NCBI GenBank assembly: GCA_045638125.1
Contig: JAZUAS010000125.1
Span: 1-7,783, forward strand
DNA: 7,783 nt
Direction: 5' to 3'
Source: SVTX01 sp045638125
GTDB lineage: Bacteria > Bacillota > Clostridia > Oscillospirales > CAG-272
The notes under the pieces are model-generated. The model made no database searches. It saw only the letters and a list, made by a program, of their open reading frames with translations, and had not been told where the DNA came from. The translations under genes were made by a program, and so were the position numbers. This document shows, piece after piece, positions 4,630 to 7,783 of the stretch (within the stretch, counting starts at the first letter, position 1; every line of letters starts with the position of its first letter).

Positions 4630-5856
4630 TTATTCATCTAAAGATTGCATATATTTGTGCATGGTTTCGGCGACGACCTTTGAGTGCGCCACAGCTTCAA
4701 CTACGGTTCTCGCTCCGAGAACTACGTCTCCACTGGCGAAAATTCCGGGACGGGTAGTGTTTCCGAATTCGTCGGCTACAAGCAGACCACGTGCGCTCGT
4801 GTCAAGCCCCTTTGTGGTATTAACGATCGTATTTTGAGGTCCTTGACTTATGGAAACGATAACGCTATCGGCTTCATAAAGCTTTTCACTTCCCTCAATA
4901 TCGGTAAAGCTACCGTCCTCGTTTTCGATCACGTCGCAGAAGATAACTCCCTCGTCCACAATTTCAACGGGGCGCTTGTTGTATTCAAACCGTGTGCCTT
5001 CAAGCTTGGCATAGCTATACTCGTAATCGCTGGCGGCGACCTTTTTTGTTATTGAGAAGCAGGTCAGATATTCTACGCCGTGTCGTATAGCGGTACGAGC
5101 TACGTCCATAGCCGCGTTGCCCGCGCCAATAACGATAACTCTCTGACCGAGCTTAAATGAGTCGGGGCTGTTCAGATAATTGATACCGAAATGAACGTGA
5201 CCCAGTGTTTCGCCTTTAATATGGAGCGCGTTTGGCTTCCAGACGCCCGTGCCCACAAAGATCGCCTTGTATCCGTCGCGGAAAAGGTCGTCGATTCCGA
5301 TAGAACCGCCGATATGGGTGTTGGGGCGGATCTTGATTCCCTTCATCTCAATGTGACGGTACTGAATGTCGTCAAGAACGGTCTTGGGCAGACGGAATTC
5401 GGGGATTCCGTAGCGCAAAACGCCACCGATCTCGCTTTTGTTCTCGAAGATCGTGACCTGATAGCCGTATCTTGCCAGAATTATAGCGATCGTGATGCCC
5501 GCAGGTCCCGAGCCGACGATAGCCACTCTCTTTCCGTTCCAGATTTGAGGTCCTTTGGTCATTTTTGGAGCATAAGTGCGCGAGATATACTGCTCGATTG
5601 TAGAAAAGTGTACGGGAGCGCCCTTTTTGCCAAGGACACAGTGACCCTCGCACTGTTTTTCGTGATTACAGATAAGCGAGCAGACTGTAGTCAGCGGATT
5701 GTTCTCAAAAAGCATCCATCCCGCCTCGTCAAGCTTGTTTTCCTTTAAAAGCTTTATAACCTCGGGAATCGGTGTATTTATTGGGCAACCCTTCATGCAT
5801 TGCGGATTTTTGCACTGCAAACAACGGTTTGCCTCGTCCATTACGTGTAAAGCCAT
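4630..5856 (-). CDS. GltD/NfnB-like FAD and iron-sulfur NAD(P)-dependent oxidoreductase
   Basis: A 408-residue flavoprotein of the family that includes the glutamate synthase small subunit, NfnB and dihydropyrimidine dehydrogenase PreT. It would pass electrons between NAD(P)H, FAD and two iron-sulfur clusters. Eight N-terminal cysteines form two groups, C12/C15/C20/C24 and C59/C63/C69/C73, as expected for two 4Fe-4S sites. The FAD Rossmann motif is VAIVGSGPAG (111-120), the NAD(P) motif VIGAGNAAMD (242-251), and the C-terminal FAD motif GDVVLGARTVVEA (377-389). After the NAD(P) motif the strand reads YLTCFSITKK, without the paired arginines typical of NADPH-specific relatives. Neither a large glutamate synthase subunit nor an NfnA-like partner is adjacent, so the acceptor is unknown. 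The ATG at 5856 has GAGGT upstream (5864-5868). Confidence 0.88.
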   Translation of the reverse strand: MALHVMDEANRCLQCKNPQCMKGCPINTPIPEVIKLLKENKLDEAGWMLFENNPLTTVCSLICNHEKQCEGHCVLGKKGAPVHFSTIEQYISRTYAPKMTKGPQIWNGKRVAIVGSGPAGITIAIILARYGYQVTIFENKSEIGGVLRYGIPEFRLPKTVLDDIQYRHIEMKGIKIRPNTHIGGSIGIDDLFRDGYKAIFVGTGVWKPNALHIKGETLGHVHFGINYLNSPDSFKLGQRVIVIGAGNAAMDVARTAIRHGVEYLTCFSITKKVAASDYEYSYAKLEGTRFEYNKRPVEIVDEGVIFCDVIENEDGSFTDIEGSEKLYEADSVIVSISQGPQNTIVNTTKGLDTSARGLLVADEFGNTTRPGIFASGDVVLGARTVVEAVAHSKVVAETMHKYMQSLDE

Positions 5857-5895
5857 AGTTTTACCTCGATTTGCTTAAAATATTTGTATAATACA

Positions 5896-5924
5896 ATTAT
5901 AACATACAAAAAACAATTATTCAA
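5896..5924 (-). promoter_or_regulatory. SigmaA promoter of the oxidoreductase gene
   Basis: The minus strand has -35 TTGAAT (5924-5919, four of six), a 17-bp spacer and a perfect -10 TATAAT (5901-5896). A second overlapping pair, TTGTTT and TATTAT with 17-bp spacing, lies about 10 bp downstream and could serve as an alternative start. Confidence 0.75.
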
Positions 5925-5947
5925 TAGTAAATTGCATACACAAATAG

Positions 5948-5986
5948 AAAAATCAGTTGTCGACAATTTGTCGACACCTGACTTTT
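5948..5986 (-). terminator. Intrinsic terminator of the short-chain dehydrogenase gene
   Basis: An 8-bp perfect stem TGTCGACA repeats as its own complement (5958-5965 with 5969-5976), extended outward by TCAG/CTGA across a mismatch. On the minus strand it ends in a five-T run (5952-5948). It starts about 9 bp after the stop codon at 5995 and separates this gene from the oxidoreductase promoter. Confidence 0.82.
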
Positions 5987-5994
5987 CGTACAGA

Positions 5995-6795
5995 TCACGG
6001 ACGCAGTCCAAGACCGCCCTCGAGGGTAAGAGTCTCGCCGGTGAGGTATTTGAAATCGGGGTTGGCAAGCTGGACGCAGGCGCGACCGATGTCTCTTTCG
6101 GGGTCGCCGAAATATCCCGCAGGGGGAGTATGCACATTCTTTTCAAATGCCTCGGGATATGCCTTTTGGAAGTTTTCAAGCTGAGCCGTCCATGCAAGAG
6201 GACAGATAACGTTTGCGTTTATGCCGTCACGGCTCCACTCGGTTGCCGCAACTCTTGTAAGACCTCTTATTCCCTCTTTTGCCGCCGCATAAGAACACTG
6301 ACCGAAGTTTCCGAAAAGTCCTGCGCCCGACGCAAAGTTGATGACGCTTCCCTTTGTTTCTTTGAGATAGGGATAGCAAGCCTGCATATAGTAGAAGGTT
6401 GCGTAAAGTCCCGAATATACCGCCAGATCAAACTGCTCGGTGGTGTGATTTTCAATAGTCACGCCCGAAGCCGATGCTTGTGCCGTGTTGATAAGCACGT
6501 CGATGCGACCAAACTCGGCAATAGCCTTTTCAACTACATCCTTGGCAATAGCAGCGTTATCCTGTCCTGCGGCAATGTCCGCCTGAACGGGAAGCACTTT
6601 TATGCCGTAAAGACGCTCTAACTCTTCCTTTGCGTCAAGAAGCTTTTGCATATTTCTGCCGGTGATTACGATGTTTGCGCCCTCTTTTGCATAAGCGGTA
6701 GCGATACCGTAGCCGATCGACCCCGCTTTTCCGTTAGACAGAACGGCTCTTCCGCCGCCCGTGATCAATAAAGTTTTTCCCTGTAAGAATCCCAT
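5995..6795 (-). CDS. Short-chain dehydrogenase/reductase (SDR) family oxidoreductase
   Basis: A 266-residue NAD(P)-dependent SDR, usual length for the classical type. Catalytic residues appear as Ser156 (NFASGAG), Tyr169 and Lys173 (YAAAK). The glycine-rich cofactor loop is unusual: LITGGG (10-15) is followed by about ten extra residues before SIGYGIA (26-32), recalling enoyl-ACP reductases of the FabI type, while the YxxxK motif is classical. The common NNAG motif reads NTAQ (103-106). Residues 259-266 end EGGLGLRP. The substrate cannot be assigned; annotation as 3-oxoacyl-ACP reductase would be an over-call. The ATG at 6795 has AAAGGAG upstream (6803-6809). It is transcribed alone on the minus strand, and the divergent region behind it contains a palindrome that may be an operator. 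Confidence 0.9.
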   Translation of the reverse strand: MGFLQGKTLLITGGGRAVLSNGKAGSIGYGIATAYAKEGANIVITGRNMQKLLDAKEELERLYGIKVLPVQADIAAGQDNAAIAKDVVEKAIAEFGRIDVLINTAQASASGVTIENHTTEQFDLAVYSGLYATFYYMQACYPYLKETKGSVINFASGAGLFGNFGQCSYAAAKEGIRGLTRVAATEWSRDGINANVICPLAWTAQLENFQKAYPEAFEKNVHTPPAGYFGDPERDIGRACVQLANPDFKYLTGETLTLEGGLGLRP

Positions 6796-7074
6796 ATCTG
6801 CTCTCCTTTATAAATTTTTTTGGATTTGAAATGTTTTTATAGTTTATTGCAGATCTTTTCCGATTTATGTGATTTAATTATACTCAAAAAAATTTATTAT
6901 ATCTGTGACTAAGTCACCTTGGGTAGAATAAAGTAAATATATTTTTTTATTTTCAACAAATTACAACATTTTACACAATATAATTTAGGATTATAAATCA
7001 ATTTTAATAAAATTTGCACAATGTTAATTATTTAGTAACCAATAAAAACAAAAAATTTGATAAAATAAAGGTAC
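6796..7074. other. AT-rich divergent intergenic region between the SDR gene and hpf
   Basis: No gene is seen here. For the SDR gene, two TATAAT boxes occur on the minus strand (6882-6877 and 6901-6896), neither with a good -35 at 16-18 bp. For hpf, one plus-strand pair is TTTACA (6970-6975) and TATAAA (6992-6997) with a 16-bp spacer. A TAAAAT-like box near 7060-7067 sits closer to the structured leader but lacks a clear -35. The start sites are therefore unresolved. Confidence 0.45.
6905..6917. promoter_or_regulatory. 13-bp perfect palindrome, possible operator
   Basis: GTGACTAAGTCAC has perfect 6-bp half-sites around a single central base. It lies 3 bp upstream (minus strand) of the TATAAT at 6901-6896, about where a promoter spacer would be, and about 55 bp upstream of a plus-strand candidate promoter. 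It resembles a transcription factor site. The half-site spacing does not fit a CRP-type TGTGA-N6-TCACA site, and I could not match it to a known regulator. Confidence 0.4.
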
Positions 7075-7145
7075 AGGATGCGAAAGTGTCCTTAAAAAAG
7101 AACGTCAAAGGGGCGTTCTATAAGCCAAATGCCACATGGATGGCA
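7075..7145 (+). promoter_or_regulatory. Structured three-hairpin leader of hpf
   Basis: Three hairpins occur in sequence before the hpf ribosome binding site. 7075-7092 has a 7-bp stem AGGATGC/GTGTCCT with two G-U pairs and a GAAA tetraloop. 7099-7119 has an 8-bp stem AGAACGTC/GGCGTTCT and loop AAAGG. 7130-7145 has stem TGCCA/TGGCA. No U-tract follows, so they are not terminators. Structured RNAs upstream of raiA/hpf genes are reported in Firmicutes (raiA and raiA-hairpin motifs), but I cannot confirm a match from memory. Control of hibernation factor synthesis is inferred. Confidence 0.5.
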
Positions 7146-7156
7146 GACAACTGAAT

Positions 7157-7162
7157 AGGAGG
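7157..7162 (+). promoter_or_regulatory. Ribosome binding site that fixes the hpf start
   Basis: AGGAGG lies 6 nt before the ATG at 7169. It selects that codon over the in-frame ATG at 7136, which lies in the loop of the third leader hairpin and has no such site. Confidence 0.9.
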
Positions 7163-7168
7163 TATCTT

Positions 7169-7705
7169 ATGAAGATTAACGTAATCGGCAGACAGTTGAA
7201 CGTGTACGACGACACCAAAGCTATGATCGTCGAAAAGCTCTCTAAGATCGACAAGTATTTCGGCGAAGAGGCAAATGCCACTGTCACGCTTACCCACAAA
7301 CGCAATCTTGCGACCCTTGAAGTAACGATCAAGGCCTCAAATACCCTCTTTAGAAGCGAGGTCGATGCCGAAAGCTTCAGAGATGCCCTCGATAAATCAA
7401 TTGACAACATCGAACGCCAGATCAGAAAGAATAAAACAAAGCTTCGCAAAAAGCTGCGTGAGGGTGTTATCCTCGATGCTGATCTTGCGGCGGCTTCTGT
7501 ATCCGGTGAAGAACCCGAGGAAAGCGACATCATTATAAGAACCAAAAAGTTTGAATATACTCCGATGTCTCCCGAGGAAGCAATTATGCAGATGAATCTT
7601 CTCGGACACACGTTTTTCGTGTTTAGCGATTCGGCAAGTGAAAAGACTTGCGTTGTTTATAAGAGAAAAGACGGCAACTACGGTCTTATTGAGCCGGAAA
7701 ATTAA
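7169..7705 (+). CDS. hpf: Ribosome hibernation-promoting factor, long form
   Basis: A 178-residue long HPF (also called RaiA or YvyD type). The N-terminal S30AE/YfiA domain (about residues 1-95) occupies the mRNA/tRNA channel of the 30S subunit, recognised by KINVIGRQLNVYDD at the start and DNIERQIRKNKTKLRKK at the end. An acidic linker (about 100-120) joins the C-terminal dimerisation domain, which begins IIIRTKKFEYTPMSPEEAI (about 121-139) and includes LLGHTFFVF. That domain pairs two 30S subunits so that inactive 100S ribosomes form in stationary phase. Length and both domains are typical. The start at 7169 is set by AGGAGG 6 nt upstream. It is a single gene with a structured leader and a hairpin terminator. 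Confidence 0.97.
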   Translation: MKINVIGRQLNVYDDTKAMIVEKLSKIDKYFGEEANATVTLTHKRNLATLEVTIKASNTLFRSEVDAESFRDALDKSIDNIERQIRKNKTKLRKKLREGVILDADLAAASVSGEEPEESDIIIRTKKFEYTPMSPEEAIMQMNLLGHTFFVFSDSASEKTCVVYKRKDGNYGLIEPEN

Positions 7706-7720
7706 TATAATGTTTAGCAA

Positions 7721-7746
7721 AAGGCGGATTCTTCGGAATCCGCCTT
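7721..7746 (+). terminator. Probable terminator of hpf with UUCG loop
   Basis: A perfect 11-bp stem (AAGGCGGATTC with GAATCCGCCTT) is capped by a stable cUUCGg tetraloop, 16 nt after the hpf stop codon. The sequence after it is only moderately T-rich (ATCTGTTAAT), so termination may be incomplete. Confidence 0.75.
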
Positions 7747-7772
7747 ATCTGTTAATAAAAGAACGATTTTAC

Positions 7773-7783
7773 TAACTTTTCTT
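7773..7783 (+). repeat. Beginning of another hairpin repeat, cut by the window edge
   Basis: The last 11 bases (TAACTTTTCTT) match positions 214-224, the first arm of the hairpin unit near the left end. Here too it lies just after a terminator. Only the start of the arm is present, so its identity as a third copy is probable rather than proven. Confidence 0.4.

Noticed and set aside
5191..5748. 185-codon plus-strand open frame opposite the oxidoreductase
   Set aside because: It is antisense to a gene with intact FAD and iron-sulfur motifs and has no ribosome binding site or family signature.
5884..6621. 245-codon plus-strand open frame opposite the SDR gene
   Set aside because: It is antisense to a well-supported SDR, runs through that gene's terminator and the neighbouring promoter, and shows no domain.
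7136..7168. Upstream in-frame ATG for hpf
   Set aside because: No Shine-Dalgarno sequence precedes it, and the extra 11 residues include the codons of the true ribosome binding site. HPF proteins normally begin at MKINV-like sequence.
7070..7168. Known metabolite riboswitch upstream of hpf
   Set aside because: I compared it from memory with c-di-GMP, preQ1, fluoride and ykkC types and saw no matching conserved core. It is reported only as a structured leader.

Overview
The window looks like a chromosomal segment from an anaerobic, low-to-mid GC Clostridia relative, probably a gut Oscillospirales/Ruminococcaceae-type bacterium. Reasons: the rpmG-secE-nusG-rplK-rplA order, strong sigmaA-type promoters and Shine-Dalgarno sites, AT-rich intergenic DNA, a long-form ribosome hibernation factor, and arrays of small hairpins between genes. 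The species cannot be named from the sequence.

Layout. Positions 1-344 hold no credible gene. They contain palindromes, a strong G-quadruplex motif inside an imperfect inverted repeat, and two tandem 51-bp hairpin units. Positions 345-3062 are one minus-strand transcription unit read as promoter (3034-3062), rpmG (L33), secE, nusG, rplK (L11), rplA (L1), terminator. Between nusG and rplK there is a leader whose fold mimics the ribosomal protein L1 binding site of 23S rRNA, next to the rplK ribosome binding site, so L1 probably represses its own operon. secE is unusual: a signal-like N-terminus and a Ser/Thr/Glu-rich linker precede the normal SecE core.

Divergent from this operon, a consensus promoter (3115-3142) drives a lone tRNA-Arg(ACG) with its own terminator. 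After it comes an array of nine different small hairpins spaced about 23 nt apart (3301-3492). The conserved linkers and loops of this array change orientation halfway.

Positions 3516-6795 hold three minus-strand metabolic genes: a class II ketose-bisphosphate aldolase, a GltD/NfnB-like FAD and iron-sulfur oxidoreductase, and a short-chain dehydrogenase. The aldolase and the oxidoreductase each have their own promoter. The aldolase and the dehydrogenase each end in a terminator; none was found after the oxidoreductase. No shared pathway is evident.

Positions 6796-7168 are a divergent, AT-rich regulatory region. It contains a 13-bp perfect palindrome and a three-hairpin leader in front of hpf (7169-7705, plus strand), the long-form ribosome hibernation factor. 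hpf ends in a UUCG-loop hairpin, and the window stops inside what looks like another copy of the hairpin repeat seen near the left end.

Overall the segment is mostly translation and secretion housekeeping. The less ordinary content lies in the intergenic structures and the extended SecE.
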